Positions 25,156 to 33,715 of a stretch of DNA of 64,000 nt are shown here, one piece after another. Source of the DNA: Hydrogenophaga pseudoflava NBRC 102511 (GTDB taxonomy: Bacteria > Pseudomonadota > Gammaproteobacteria > Burkholderiales > Burkholderiaceae_C); contig NZ_BCWQ01000018.1 of the NCBI RefSeq assembly GCF_001592285.1, positions 34,861 through 98,860 of the forward strand, in the 5' to 3' direction. The position numbers were made by a program, and so were the translations under genes. The notes under the pieces are model-generated. The model saw only the letters and a program-made list of their open reading frames with translations, was not told where the DNA came from and did not search any database. Every line of letters begins with the position of its first letter. Positions within the stretch are counted from its first letter, which is position 1.

Positions 25156-26012
25156 TCCCGGAACTCCGCGATGTCCGGCTTGGAACCCCACATGCAGAAC
25201 GACGTGGGGTGCAGCGGGAACTGGCGGGGGCGGTAGTTCGACAGGTCGCCGACGATGTTCCGGTCGCTGTTGGAGTATTCGAAGATGACCTCGTCGTGGC
25301 CCTCGAAGTAGACGAAGTTGCCGCCCGACGTGGGGTGGCGGCCAGGCCCGAAGACGATGCGGACGTCCTGACTCTTCAGGAAGTACCACGCCTTCATGAT
25401 GTCGTCGATTTCGGCCACCTGGAAGTTGATGTGCTGGATGCCTTTGCGCTGCGATGCAAACAGCGCCATCTGGTGGTGGCGGGGGTTGACCCGCAGCAGG
25501 GGGCAGGGGCCGATCCAGTCACTGATCATGGTGTTGAAGTGACTCATCCAGAAGTTCTGGTCACGGGCGGGATCGGTGGTGCACAGCCCCACGTGTCCGA
25601 AGCCGATCAGGCCCGCATCGCGCGAAGGGAAGAAGCGCTTGCCCGCGTCGTGGGGACGGGCGACGATTTCGATGCGGTTGCCGGTGGGGTCGTTGAACCA
25701 GATGAAGGCCTCCACATGCCGGTCCGCCGCCTCTTCGGTGGTGCCCGCGCCGCAAGGCACACCCGCCGACTGCAGCCGTTCAAGCGCCGCGCCCAACTGG
25801 GTCCAGTCCTTGAGTTCAAAAGCCACCGTGTGGTCGCCGGGGTCTCCGTCGAAGTAGCAGACCGTGTGGTGGCGCGCGTCGCTCTTCAGGTAGAGGCGGT
25901 CTTTGGTGTGCTCCACGGCCTGCAGACCCACTATTTCTGTGCAGAATTTTTGTGCACCGTCCAGGTCGCGGGTTCCCACGCGCACGTAGTGAATGTCTCT
26001 GAGTTCGATCAC
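25152..26012 (-). CDS. type I extradiol dioxygenase (VOC superfamily)
   Basis: A 286-residue two-domain VOC dioxygenase. The C-terminal domain has the full 2-His-1-carboxylate site, His140 (GFGHVGL), His194 (IQHINF) and Glu245 (VIFEYS), plus the second-sphere His180, His226 (GRHP) and Tyr235 seen in BphC-type enzymes, so it should be active. Substrate is probably a carboxylated catechol such as 2,3-dihydroxybenzoate or dihydroxy-p-cumate, judging from its decarboxylase-like neighbour. First gene of a minus-strand operon divergent from a LysR gene. Confidence 0.87.
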   Translation of the reverse strand: MIELRDIHYVRVGTRDLDGAQKFCTEIVGLQAVEHTKDRLYLKSDARHHTVCYFDGDPGDHTVAFELKDWTQLGAALERLQSAGVPCGAGTTEEAADRHVEAFIWFNDPTGNRIEIVARPHDAGKRFFPSRDAGLIGFGHVGLCTTDPARDQNFWMSHFNTMISDWIGPCPLLRVNPRHHQMALFASQRKGIQHINFQVAEIDDIMKAWYFLKSQDVRIVFGPGRHPTSGGNFVYFEGHDEVIFEYSNSDRNIVGDLSNYRPRQFPLHPTSFCMWGSKPDIAEFRD

Positions 26013-26078
26013 TGCTGTCTCCTTGTTTTGCTCCTTTCAAATCTACTGGCGGCTCGCGCCCGAGGCAAATGACGGACG

Positions 26079-27038
26079 ATGATGGTGAGTATTTCCAGTG
26101 AAAATACTGAAATGAAGCCCGAGATCGACCTGAATCTGTTGCGCGTCCTGTGTGCCGTGCACGCAACCCGGAGTGCGTCCAAGGCCGCCGAAGAACTGGG
26201 CATGACCCAGTCGGGCGTGAGCAATGCCCTGCGGCGCTTGCGCACCTCGTTCTCCGACCCGTTGTTTGTCCGTTGCGCCGACGGCATGCAGGCCACGGCC
26301 CGTGCGCAGGAACTGATCGACCTGATTGCGCCCGGCATGGCGGACATCGAATCCGCCCTGACCAGCACGACCGGGTTCGACCCGGAGCAGTCCAGCCGCC
26401 TGTTTCGCATCATGGCCAGCGACCTGGCCCAGGTGGTCCTGATGCCGCGGCTGCTGGCCCGGTTGTCACCCCTGGCGTCGAACGTGCGCTTCGAGACCGT
26501 GGATGCAAGCCCCGAGGACGGGCGCAGGGGCATGGAGGGCGGCTCGATCGATATGGTGTTCGGCAACTGGCCGGCGTTCGGTCTCGACTTTCACCGGCAG
26601 GTGCTGTTCAAAGAGACCTTTGTGGTGCTCATGCGGGAGGACCACCCGCTGTCCCGGCGCAAGCTGACCCGCAGCGCCTACCTGAACGCGAGGCACCTCG
26701 ACTACCGCCCCGGTGGTGTCAGCTACCAGCTGCTGCGCCAGGTGCTGGACAAGGTGCTGCAGACGCAGAACCAGAAGCGGCACGTCACCTTCACCGCCGC
26801 CCACGCCCTGGGTCTGGCCTCGGTGCTCAGCGAGTCCGACCTGTTGCTGACCCTGCCAAGCCGCCTGGTGAGCGCCATCACGTTCGGGCGCACACAGCTG
26901 GTGGTGCGCCCGCTGCCCATCGACAGCCCCGAGATGGCCATCACCCTGCAGTGGCACACCCGGGTGCACCGCGATCCCGCGGTCACCTGGCTGCGGCGCT
27001 CCATCGTGGACATCTTCAGCGCGCCCGAAGGGGGCTGA
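26079..27038 (+). CDS. LysR-family regulator, NodD/PcaQ-like layout
   Basis: A 319-residue LysR protein (308 if started at ATG 26112). The DNA-binding domain begins DLNLLRVLCAVHATRSASKA and continues EELGMTQSGVSNALRRLR, typical of the NodD/LeuO/NahR branch. The C-terminal domain is a periplasmic-binding fold for an aromatic acid ligand. It is divergent from, and presumably regulates, the extradiol dioxygenase-decarboxylase-TRAP operon. Start uncertain: the inverted repeat at 26088-26108 lies inside the longer form, which favours 26112. Confidence 0.9.
   Translation: MMVSISSENTEMKPEIDLNLLRVLCAVHATRSASKAAEELGMTQSGVSNALRRLRTSFSDPLFVRCADGMQATARAQELIDLIAPGMADIESALTSTTGFDPEQSSRLFRIMASDLAQVVLMPRLLARLSPLASNVRFETVDASPEDGRRGMEGGSIDMVFGNWPAFGLDFHRQVLFKETFVVLMREDHPLSRRKLTRSAYLNARHLDYRPGGVSYQLLRQVLDKVLQTQNQKRHVTFTAAHALGLASVLSESDLLLTLPSRLVSAITFGRTQLVVRPLPIDSPEMAITLQWHTRVHRDPAVTWLRRSIVDIFSAPEGG
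26088..26108. promoter_or_regulatory. inverted repeat at the LysR start
   Basis: Arms AGTATTT / AAATACT separated by seven bases, in the 100-base divergent region between the extradiol dioxygenase and LysR genes. It sits between two possible LysR start codons (26079 and 26112). The T-N11-A-like spacing fits LysR self-regulation. Confidence 0.45.
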
Positions 27039-27050
27039 ACCCGGCGCCGC

Positions 27051-27464
27051 TCACTCCGGCAGGTGGCAGACGGCTTCGATGTTGTTGCCCTCGGGGTCGA
27101 TCACGAAGGCGCCGTAGTAGTTGGGGTGGTAGTCCGGGCGCAGGCCCGGCGCGCCGTTGTCCTTGCCGCCGGCCGCCATCGCCGCCTTGTAGAAGGCGTC
27201 CACCTGTGCGCGGCTTTGTGCGCGCCACGCCAGATGGCAACCCGAAGTGGCCGCCGGCCCGCCGTAGGGCGAAGGCCCGTCGATGAACCAGACATCGGCC
27301 TTCTTGCCGTCGGGCTCGGCGGCGTCCGGGTAGGCCAGGCCGAGGATGTTGGAACCGTAGTTCCCTTCAAAACAGACGCTGTAACCCAGCGGCGCCAAGG
27401 CCGCGCTGTAGAACGCCTTGGCCTTGGCGATGTCCGTCACGCGAAACGTCATGTGGTCGAGCAT
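27051..27464 (-). CDS. VOC-family (glyoxalase-like) protein
   Basis: A 137-residue single-subunit VOC protein: MLDHMTFRVTDIAKAKAFYS begins the first beta-alpha-beta-beta-beta unit and YYGAFVIDPEGNNIEAVCH ends the second, with metal-type His4 and Glu131. Members include glyoxalase I-like lyases and resistance proteins; the substrate is unknown. A LexA-like box lies 44 bases upstream of its start. Convergent with the LysR gene. Confidence 0.82.
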   Translation of the reverse strand: MLDHMTFRVTDIAKAKAFYSAALAPLGYSVCFEGNYGSNILGLAYPDAAEPDGKKADVWFIDGPSPYGGPAATSGCHLAWRAQSRAQVDAFYKAAMAAGGKDNGAPGLRPDYHPNYYGAFVIDPEGNNIEAVCHLPE

Positions 27465-27507
27465 GTGGGGTCCTTGAGTGGGTGTGGCGTGCAAGATCGC
27501 ACTGCGA

Positions 27508-27527
27508 AACTGTGCATGCATACAGTT
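27508..27527. promoter_or_regulatory. LexA-like (SOS) box
   Basis: AACTGTGCATGCATACAGTT carries the CTGT-N8-ACAG pattern of beta/gammaproteobacterial LexA sites, with six-base perfect outer arms. It is 44 bases upstream of the VOC gene start. No plus-strand gene follows. Confidence 0.5.
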
Positions 27528-27648
27528 ATTTGCGAAAGGGCTTGCGCAGTCAGCTCGGCTCCGACCCGTATCAGTGCTTCATTTGATTGCGACCGATGTC
27601 CGCACAAGGCAGGTGGCAGTCACTTGGTTTCACCCCCACGAATGTCTG

Positions 27649-27987
27649 CTACGGCAGGGAGTTGCCGCCCGTAACCGCGCGCTTGCGGTTCACGTGGTAG
27701 ATCGAAAGTACTTGGCTTGCCACCAGGTCCAGCGCCGGCCGCGTGTTGCCCTGCTTGTCGGTCCAGACCTTTGGCGTCAGCGCGCCGGAAACTGCCACCG
27801 TGTCTCCCTCGTCTAGCGCCAGCAAGGCGAAACGGGCTTCGGCTGCGAAGGCAATCACATTGACGATCAAGCTCTCGCCCTCGCCGGATTGAGTCTTCAC
27901 TTTGACGAGCACAAAGGCACTGTCATGCTTGCCCTGTCTTTCTTCAGCACGGCCTATCAGGGTGCCGGTTACCAAGCCTTCGATCAT
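27649..27987 (-). CDS. orphan single-stranded-DNA-binding (SSB-like) protein
   Basis: A 112-residue OB-fold protein: MIEGLVTGTLIGRAEERQGK and VNVIAFAAEARFALLALDEGDTVAVSGALTPKVWTDKQG match short SSB proteins, including the VAVSGxL strand. It lacks the long acidic tail of housekeeping SSB (no DDDIPF end). Such short SSBs are common on plasmids and integrative elements. There is no neighbouring replication or transfer gene, so it may be a remnant. A gene-free 184-base stretch with the LexA-like box separates it from the VOC gene. Confidence 0.75.
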   Translation of the reverse strand: MIEGLVTGTLIGRAEERQGKHDSAFVLVKVKTQSGEGESLIVNVIAFAAEARFALLALDEGDTVAVSGALTPKVWTDKQGNTRPALDLVASQVLSIYHVNRKRAVTGGNSLP

Positions 27988-28129
27988 TGGGGTTCCAGGA
28001 GTCGTGGGTGAATTGTCGCTGAAGGGGTCGGGTACAGGCGGAGGGCGGCTTTCGCTGCTTTGGCGTCTTTGATGGAGCTGTTCGTTGATCGGGTTGATAT
28101 GCCGGCGAGCCGTGCCTATCAGGTGTCTC

Positions 28130-28921
28130 TCATGGGCGCCGCACAGGCACCTCTACCGACCACACGTCCCCCGCTGTAAACACCCCCACCAACTGCCCAC
28201 CAACCTCCAGCACACAAGCCGCGGTCAGCCCACCCGTGATCACCAGATCACCCGCCTCCAGTCGCTGACCATTCGCAGCCAGTTCCCGCACCAGCCGCGC
28301 CACCGCGTCCAGCGGGTGGCCATCGGCGTCGGCGCCCACACCCTGGCCCAGCGTGCGGTCCCCATCGCACAGGCGCACCGCCACGGTGTCGAGCGTCATC
28401 AGGTCGGTCACGGGCAGGCGCGGCCCAACGACCACCTGGCCGGCGGACGAGTTGTCGGCGGTGTTCTGTTCGAGGTTGAAGCGGTAGCCGGTCCAGGTGG
28501 AGTGCACGACTTCGAGGCAGGCGTAGGCGCCTTCCACGGCGGCGGCCACACGGTGGCGGTCGACGGGCACGTGCCGTGCGTCGAGGGGGGTCTTCAGGCG
28601 CAGCCCGATCTCTGGTTCCACGCGCGGCTGCACCAGGCGCTCGTCCACCGCGTCGCCCGAACCGAGCAGCATCCAGTCGGTCAGCGGCCCGAAGTTGGGC
28701 CGGTCAATACCCATCTGGCGGCGCATCACCTCGGACGTGTAGCCCAGCTTCCAGCCGACCACGCGCTCGCCGGCGGCGAGGCGCAGCGCGAGCAGCGCGC
28801 GCTGGATGGCGTAGGCGGTGGCGAGGTCGGGCGAGCCGAGGGTGGCGTCGGCGTCCAGCGTGTGCCCCGCCTGGCGGGCGGCCCAGATGGCTTCGGCGAG
28901 TTGGGCGGGGGTCTGGGTCAT
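28130..28921 (-). CDS. 2-oxo-acid hydratase/decarboxylase family (DmpE/DmpH paralogue)
   Basis: A 263-residue FAH-related protein: VGWKLGYTSEVMRRQMG, VEPEIGLRLKTPL (metal glutamates) and ADNSSAGQVVVG place it between 2-oxopentenoate hydratase and 4-oxalocrotonate decarboxylase. Since the cluster already has dmpE and dmpH, it may act on a substituted intermediate. It is 41 bases downstream of the amidase gene and is the last gene of the minus-strand phenol cluster. The 28.0-28.1 kb spacer to the SSB gene holds nothing recognisable. Confidence 0.85.
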   Translation of the reverse strand: MTQTPAQLAEAIWAARQAGHTLDADATLGSPDLATAYAIQRALLALRLAAGERVVGWKLGYTSEVMRRQMGIDRPNFGPLTDWMLLGSGDAVDERLVQPRVEPEIGLRLKTPLDARHVPVDRHRVAAAVEGAYACLEVVHSTWTGYRFNLEQNTADNSSAGQVVVGPRLPVTDLMTLDTVAVRLCDGDRTLGQGVGADADGHPLDAVARLVRELAANGQRLEAGDLVITGGLTAACVLEVGGQLVGVFTAGDVWSVEVPVRRP

Positions 28922-28962
28922 GGGGGCTCCGCCTGGAAGGGGTTGAGGGTGGGGCGCGCCGG

Positions 28963-30354
28963 CTACGGCAGGTCGGGCGGCGTGCCCAGCAGCGCGTGGC
29001 CCTGGCCGATCAGGGTTTCGATGCCGAGCGCGATGCCGATCAGCCGCGCCTCGGCGTGCGGTGGCCCCATCAGCTGCAGGCCCACCGGCATGCGGTTGGC
29101 GTCGAGGCCCACGGGCATGGTCAGCGCGCACCAGCCGAACAGGTTGCTGATGGCGGTGTTGCGCATGGCCTTCATGTTGGCCGGCGCGTAGGTCTCCACC
29201 GTGCCGATGTCGGCCAGCCGCGGCGGCGAGGCGGGCACGGTGGGCGTGAGCAATACGTCGACGTCGTCGAACACCCGCGCCGCGCCCGCGCCGCAGCGCT
29301 GCAGCACGGCCTTGCGCCGCAGGTACTCGACCGACGACACCTGCTCGGCCCAGCGCACGCGGTCGCGCACCACCGGGTCCAGGCGCTCCACCTTGTGCGG
29401 GAAGTGCAGGTCGAGGTAGGCCGCGAGTTCGGACGCCGCGAGGCCGCCGCGGCGGAAGATGTCGAAGGCCTCTTCGCAGTGCGGCAGCGGGAGGCGGACC
29501 ACCTGTGCGCCGGCCTGCGCGAGGCGTTCGATGGTGGCGTCCACCACCGCGCCGATGCTCGGGTCGATGTCGTCCCAGAAGTGGTTGGTCGGCACACCGA
29601 TGCGCAGGCCCTGCAGGCGCGCCGGGGGCGGCGCGGGCTGGCCCGCGTGCTCGGGGTCGAGCGCGGCGAAGGCGTAGGCCAGGTCGTCCACCGTGCGGGT
29701 GAGCACGCCCGCGGTGTCGAGCGAGGACGACAGGGGCACGATGCCCTCGACCGGCCAGCGCCCCACCGTGGTCTTCAGGCCCACCTGCCCGGTCATGGAC
29801 GCGGGCACGCGCACCGAACCCGCGGTGTCGGTGCCCAGCGCCAGCAGGGCGCTGCCCTGCGCCAGCGAGACGCCCGCGCCCGCGCTGGACCCGCCCGGCA
29901 CGCGGTGCTCGTGGGGCGACCAGGGGTTCCGGGGCGTGCCCCAGTGGGCGTTGACGCCAAGACCCCCGAACGCGAACTCGACCGTGTGCGTCTTGCCGAC
30001 CACGATGCCCAGCTGCCGCTGCAGCCGCGCGACCAGCGGTCCGGCCGCCTGCCAGGCCTCGGGCAGGGCCTCGTCGCTGCCCGCAAACACCGGCAGGCCG
30101 GGCACGCCGTACAGGTCCTTCACCGACACCGGCAGGCCCATCAGCGGGCCCAGGTCCAGACCCTGGTCCAGCAGGGTGTCGACCGCCGCGGCGGTGCTGC
30201 GGGCGCGCACGCCGTCCCAGGTCTTGTAGGCGTTGAGCCGGTGTTCCGTGCGCGCGTGGTGTTGTGCGCAGGTGTCGACCAGCGCCACCGCGGTCAGCTC
30301 GCGGCGGCGCAGGCGGGCGGCGTGTTCGGCCAGCGACAGGTGGGCAGCGGTCAA
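28963..30354 (-). CDS. amidase-signature-family amidase
   Basis: A 463-residue hydrolase with the Ser-cisSer-Lys triad: Lys79 (LPVSVKDLYG), Ser156 (PGGSSAGAG) and Ser180 (GTDTAGSVRVPA). The family hydrolyses amides, from GatA to amidases of xenobiotics. Position beside 4-oxalocrotonate tautomerase suggests use on an amide that feeds the meta pathway (for instance a 2-aminomuconate- or anilide-derived compound), but no substrate evidence is visible. Confidence 0.88.
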   Translation of the reverse strand: MTAAHLSLAEHAARLRRRELTAVALVDTCAQHHARTEHRLNAYKTWDGVRARSTAAAVDTLLDQGLDLGPLMGLPVSVKDLYGVPGLPVFAGSDEALPEAWQAAGPLVARLQRQLGIVVGKTHTVEFAFGGLGVNAHWGTPRNPWSPHEHRVPGGSSAGAGVSLAQGSALLALGTDTAGSVRVPASMTGQVGLKTTVGRWPVEGIVPLSSSLDTAGVLTRTVDDLAYAFAALDPEHAGQPAPPPARLQGLRIGVPTNHFWDDIDPSIGAVVDATIERLAQAGAQVVRLPLPHCEEAFDIFRRGGLAASELAAYLDLHFPHKVERLDPVVRDRVRWAEQVSSVEYLRRKAVLQRCGAGAARVFDDVDVLLTPTVPASPPRLADIGTVETYAPANMKAMRNTAISNLFGWCALTMPVGLDANRMPVGLQLMGPPHAEARLIGIALGIETLIGQGHALLGTPPDLP

Positions 30355-30429
30355 GGGCTTTCTCCTCGGGGTGTGGTGAACAGGGTGTGCGCCATTGTCA
30401 CCACCCGGCTGCGGCGGCCTTCGCCGCGG

Positions 30430-30621
30430 TCAGCGCCCGAGGTCCTTGGCGCTGACGCCCGCGATGCCCCAGTTCTCCTTGGGCATTTCGTGGATCCAGA
30501 CGCGGATGGTTTCCTTCTTCGCGTCGGTCGCCTCGTGCAGCGCCTGGGTGACCTTCTCGATCACGGCCTTCTTCTGCTCGGGGGTGCGGCCTTCGAGTAT
30601 GTAGATCTGTGCGAACGGCAT
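30430..30621 (-). CDS. dmpI: 4-oxalocrotonate tautomerase
   Basis: A 63-residue tautomerase: catalytic Pro is N-terminal after Met removal (MPFAQIYILEGRTPEQKKAV), with Arg12 and Arg40 (TIRVWIHE) in the active site, and Trp50 (ENWGIAG). It converts 2-hydroxymuconate to 2-oxo-3-hexenedioate, the DmpH substrate. Length matches DmpI/XylH. It lies 17 bases downstream of the Bug binding-protein gene on the minus strand. Confidence 0.95.
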   Translation of the reverse strand: MPFAQIYILEGRTPEQKKAVIEKVTQALHEATDAKKETIRVWIHEMPKENWGIAGVSAKDLGR

Positions 30622-30638
30622 GGTGGTGGTCTCCTGGG

Positions 30639-31616
30639 TCAGTTGGCTTTGATGTCCAGCTTGCGGATCAGGGCACCCCAGCGGTTGTTCTCGGCCTTGA
30701 TGAAGGCGCCGAACTCCTGGGGCGTGGTGACGCGCAGGTTGCCGGAGATGTTGTCGAACGCGGCCTGGGCCTCGGCGGTCTTGGCGCCTTTGGCCCAGGC
30801 GTCGTGCAGCTTCTGCACGAGGGCGGCCGGGGTGGCGGCGGGGGCGACCAGGCCGAACCAGGTCTCTACCGCGAAGCCGGGGTAACCGGACTCGGCCACG
30901 GTCGGCACGTCCGGCAGCGCGGCGGCGCGCGTGGGCGATGTGACCGCCAGCGCCTTGAGCTTGCCCGCACGGATGTGCGGCAGCGTGGTGGCCAGCGAGC
31001 TTTCCATGCTCATGATCACCGTGCCCGAGAGCAGGTCCGGCACGATCTGGCTCGACCCCTTGTAGGGGATGTTGGTGAGTTCGATGCCGGCCACCGACTG
31101 CAGCAGCTCGGCGGCCAGGTGGTTGCTGGTGCCGATGCCGGACGTGGCGTAGCCGAGCTTGCCCGGGTTGGCCTTGGCGTAGGCCACCAGACCCTTGAGG
31201 TCGGCGAACGGTGCGCTCGGGTGCACGACGATCACGCAGGGCGTGGTGCCCACCAGCGAGATCGGGGCGAAGTCCTTTTCCACCTGGAACGGCAGCTTGT
31301 CGTAGAGGTAGGGCGCGATGGCCAGGCTGCTGATGGCCGACAGCCCGATGGTGTAGCCGTCCGGTGCGGCCTTGGCCACCGCGTCGGTGCCGATGTTGCC
31401 GCCCGCGCCGGCCTTGTTCTCGACCACGAAGGACTGGCCCAGGGCGTCGCCCATGGCCTTGGCCGCGGTGCGGCCCATGATGTCGGTGGGGCCACCCGGC
31501 GGGAAGGGCACGATGAGCTTGACGGGGCGGGCGGGGTAGGCGTCCTGCGACCAGCCGGCCGTGGGTGCCAGGGCCAGACCGGCCCCCACGGAGGCGATGA
31601 AATCTCTGCGTTGCAT
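30639..31616 (-). CDS. Bug-family tripartite tricarboxylate-type binding protein
   Basis: A 325-residue periplasmic protein of the Bug/TctC family: signal peptide with a twin-arginine-like RRDF start (cleavage near GWSQ), then [20 protein letters not shown] and [13 protein letters not shown], the two carboxylate-binding loops. Bug proteins capture organic acids in Burkholderiales. Partner TctA/TctB genes are absent here. It is inserted between dmpG and dmpI in the operon, suggesting uptake of a pathway substrate. Confidence 0.93.
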   Translation of the reverse strand: MQRRDFIASVGAGLALAPTAGWSQDAYPARPVKLIVPFPPGGPTDIMGRTAAKAMGDALGQSFVVENKAGAGGNIGTDAVAKAAPDGYTIGLSAISSLAIAPYLYDKLPFQVEKDFAPISLVGTTPCVIVVHPSAPFADLKGLVAYAKANPGKLGYATSGIGTSNHLAAELLQSVAGIELTNIPYKGSSQIVPDLLSGTVIMSMESSLATTLPHIRAGKLKALAVTSPTRAAALPDVPTVAESGYPGFAVETWFGLVAPAATPAALVQKLHDAWAKGAKTAEAQAAFDNISGNLRVTTPQEFGAFIKAENNRWGALIRKLDIKAN

Positions 31617-31628
31617 GGGCTGTGTTCC

Positions 31629-32666
31629 TCAGGCGGCTTTTTTCTGTTGGCGGGCGTCGCGCTCGCGGGCCATGGTCATGGCGGTGTCTTCGATCATGTC
31701 TTCCTGGCCGCCGACCATCTTCTTGCGGCCCAGCTCGACCAGGATGTCGCGCGCCGACAGGCCGTACTTGACCGCGGCGCGTTTGGCGAACAGCAGGAAG
31801 CTGCCGTACACGCCGGCGTAGCCCAGGGTGAGCGCGTCGCGGTCGATGCGGATCGGGAAGTCCATGATGGGGGTGACCAGGTCTTCGGCCACGTCCTGGA
31901 TCTTCCAGACGTCCACCCCGGTCTGCACGCCCATGCGGTCGAGCACGGCGACCAGCACTTCCATGGGGGTGTTCCCCGCGCCCGCGCCCAGGCCGGCAGC
32001 GGCGGCGTCGATGCGGGTGGCGCCACATTCAATCGCGGCGACCGAGTTGGCGACGCCCATGGCCAGGTTGTGGTGGCCGTGGAAGCCCAGCTCGGTCTCG
32101 GGCTTGAGCGCGTCGCGCACCGCCTGCAGGCGGGCCTTCACATCGGCGGGCAGCATGTAGCCGGCCGAGTCGGTGATGTAGATGCAGTTGGCGCCGTAGC
32201 CCTCCATCAGCTTGGCCTGTTTCACCAGGCCTTCGGGGCTGTTCATGTGGGCCATCATCAGGAAGCCCACGGTGTCCATGTCGAGCTGGCGCGCGTAGGT
32301 GATGTGCTGTTCGCTCACGTCGGCTTCGGTGCAGTGCGTGGCCACGCGGATTGTGTGCACGCCCAGGCCGTGCGCCATCTTCAGGTGGTCGACGGTGCCG
32401 ATGCCGGGCAGCAGCAGGGCCGAGACCTTGGCCTGCTTCATCAGCGGGATCACGGTGCCCAGGTACTCCTCGTCGGAGTGGGCCGGGAAGCCGTAGTTGA
32501 CGCTGGAGCCGCCCAGGCCGTCGCCGTGCGTGACTTCGATCAGCGGCACGCCGGCGGCGTCGAGGCCGCAGGCGATGCTCTTCATCTGGTCGAGCGTCAT
32601 CAGGTGGCGCTTGGGGTGCATCCCGTCGCGCAGGGTCATGTCGTGCAGGGTGATTTTGGTGCTCAT
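31629..32666 (-). CDS. dmpG: 4-hydroxy-2-oxovalerate aldolase
   Basis: A 345-residue HMG-CoA lyase-like TIM-barrel aldolase: [14 protein letters not shown] holds the Arg-Asp of the active site, and [15 protein letters not shown] has the metal histidines. The C-terminal domain binds the dehydrogenase. It splits 4-hydroxy-2-oxovalerate to pyruvate and acetaldehyde, which is channelled to DmpF, encoded upstream on the same strand with a repeat-bearing spacer between. Confidence 0.95.
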   Translation of the reverse strand: MSTKITLHDMTLRDGMHPKRHLMTLDQMKSIACGLDAAGVPLIEVTHGDGLGGSSVNYGFPAHSDEEYLGTVIPLMKQAKVSALLLPGIGTVDHLKMAHGLGVHTIRVATHCTEADVSEQHITYARQLDMDTVGFLMMAHMNSPEGLVKQAKLMEGYGANCIYITDSAGYMLPADVKARLQAVRDALKPETELGFHGHHNLAMGVANSVAAIECGATRIDAAAAGLGAGAGNTPMEVLVAVLDRMGVQTGVDVWKIQDVAEDLVTPIMDFPIRIDRDALTLGYAGVYGSFLLFAKRAAVKYGLSARDILVELGRKKMVGGQEDMIEDTAMTMARERDARQQKKAA

Positions 32667-32692
32667 GTGAATCTCTTTCGGATGTCTTTGCG

Positions 32693-32775
32693 AGGGCTGC
32701 CGCAGAACCGGCTTTGCCGGGCTGCAGGCTGCGCCCCCTGCAAGGGGGTGACGCGAAGCGGCGCCGGGGTTAGGC
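32693..32775. repeat. GC-rich repeat family, copy A
   Basis: In the dmpF-dmpG spacer: GAACCGGCTTTGCCGGGC, then CCCCCTGCAAGGGGG, then GCGAAGCGGCG. The same order of modules occurs at 38.75-38.84 kb and, in part, inside a gene at 52.6 kb. Each module can form a hairpin. Confidence 0.7.
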
Positions 32776-33684
32776 CATGCTTGGTTCGAGCACGAGCTCG
32801 CCCTTCAGAATTTCTTCGGCAAACATCTCGGCGGTGCGCGCGGCGGCGGCGGTCATGATGTCAAGGTTGCCGGCGTACTTGGGCAGGTAGTCGCCCAGGC
32901 CCTCGACCTCCATGAAGACCGAGACGCGCTGGCCGTCGAAGACCGGGCCGTTGACCAGCTTGTAGCCCGGCACGTACTTCTGCACTTCCTTGATCATGTC
33001 GTGCACGCTCTTGGTGATGGCGGCCTCGTCGGGCGTGCCTTCGACCAGGCAGTGCACCGTGTCGCGCATGATCAGCGGCGGCTCGGCCGGGTTGATCACG
33101 ATGATGGCCTTGCCCTTTTTCGCGCCGCCCACCTTCTCGACCGCGCCGGCCGTGGTGCGGGTGAACTCGTCGATGTTCTTGCGCGTGCCGGGGCCGACCG
33201 ACTTGCTGGACACGGTGGCCACGATCTCGCCGTAGGCCACCGGCTGCACGCGGCTGACCGCGTAGACCATGGGGATGGTGGCCTGGCCGCCGCAGGTGAC
33301 CATGTTCACATTCATCTCGCGTTGGCCGACGTGCTGCTTGAGGTTGACGGGCGGCACGCAGTAGGGGCCGATGGCCGCGGGCGTGAGGTCGATCATCATC
33401 GCGCCCTGCGCGTTGACCTTGCGCGAGTTCTCGGCGTGCACGTAGGCGCTGGTGGCGTCGAACACGATCTGCACGCCGTCGGCCTTCATGTGCGGGATCA
33501 GGCCGTCCACGCCCTCGGCGGTGGTCTTGATGCCCATTTCCTTGGCGCGCTTGAGGCCGTCGGAGTTGGGGTCGATGCCGACCATCCACACGGGTTCGAG
33601 CACCGGGCTGCGCTGCAGCTTGGCCAGCAGGTCGGTGCCGATGTTGCCGGGCCCGATCAGGGCGCACTTGATTTTTTTCGTCAT
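32770..33684 (-). CDS. dmpF: acetaldehyde dehydrogenase (acylating)
   Basis: A 304-residue NAD-dependent enzyme: Rossmann motif [13 protein letters not shown] and catalytic Cys131 in [12 protein letters not shown]. It oxidises acetaldehyde to acetyl-CoA and forms the channelling heterotetramer with Dmp[16 protein letters not shown] is the usual DmpF/MhpF start. Unlike the Pseudomonas dmp order, dmpH and an ABM-domain gene precede it. Confidence 0.95.
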   Translation of the reverse strand: MTKKIKCALIGPGNIGTDLLAKLQRSPVLEPVWMVGIDPNSDGLKRAKEMGIKTTAEGVDGLIPHMKADGVQIVFDATSAYVHAENSRKVNAQGAMMIDLTPAAIGPYCVPPVNLKQHVGQREMNVNMVTCGGQATIPMVYAVSRVQPVAYGEIVATVSSKSVGPGTRKNIDEFTRTTAGAVEKVGGAKKGKAIIVINPAEPPLIMRDTVHCLVEGTPDEAAITKSVHDMIKEVQKYVPGYKLVNGPVFDGQRVSVFMEVEGLGDYLPKYAGNLDIMTAAAARTAEMFAEEILKGELVLEPSMA

Positions 33685-33715
33685 GGGTTGACTCCAGAAA
33701 AAAGGAAAACGGGGC

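Noticed and set aside
27478..27816. Plus-strand frame after the LexA-like box
   Set aside because: Antisense to the SSB gene, no domain, no ribosome site.
28576..32858. Two long plus-strand frames (769 and 749 residues) opposite the phenol genes
   Set aside because: Antisense shadows of amidase, Bug, dmpG; composition Arg/Ala/His-rich, no recognisable motif.
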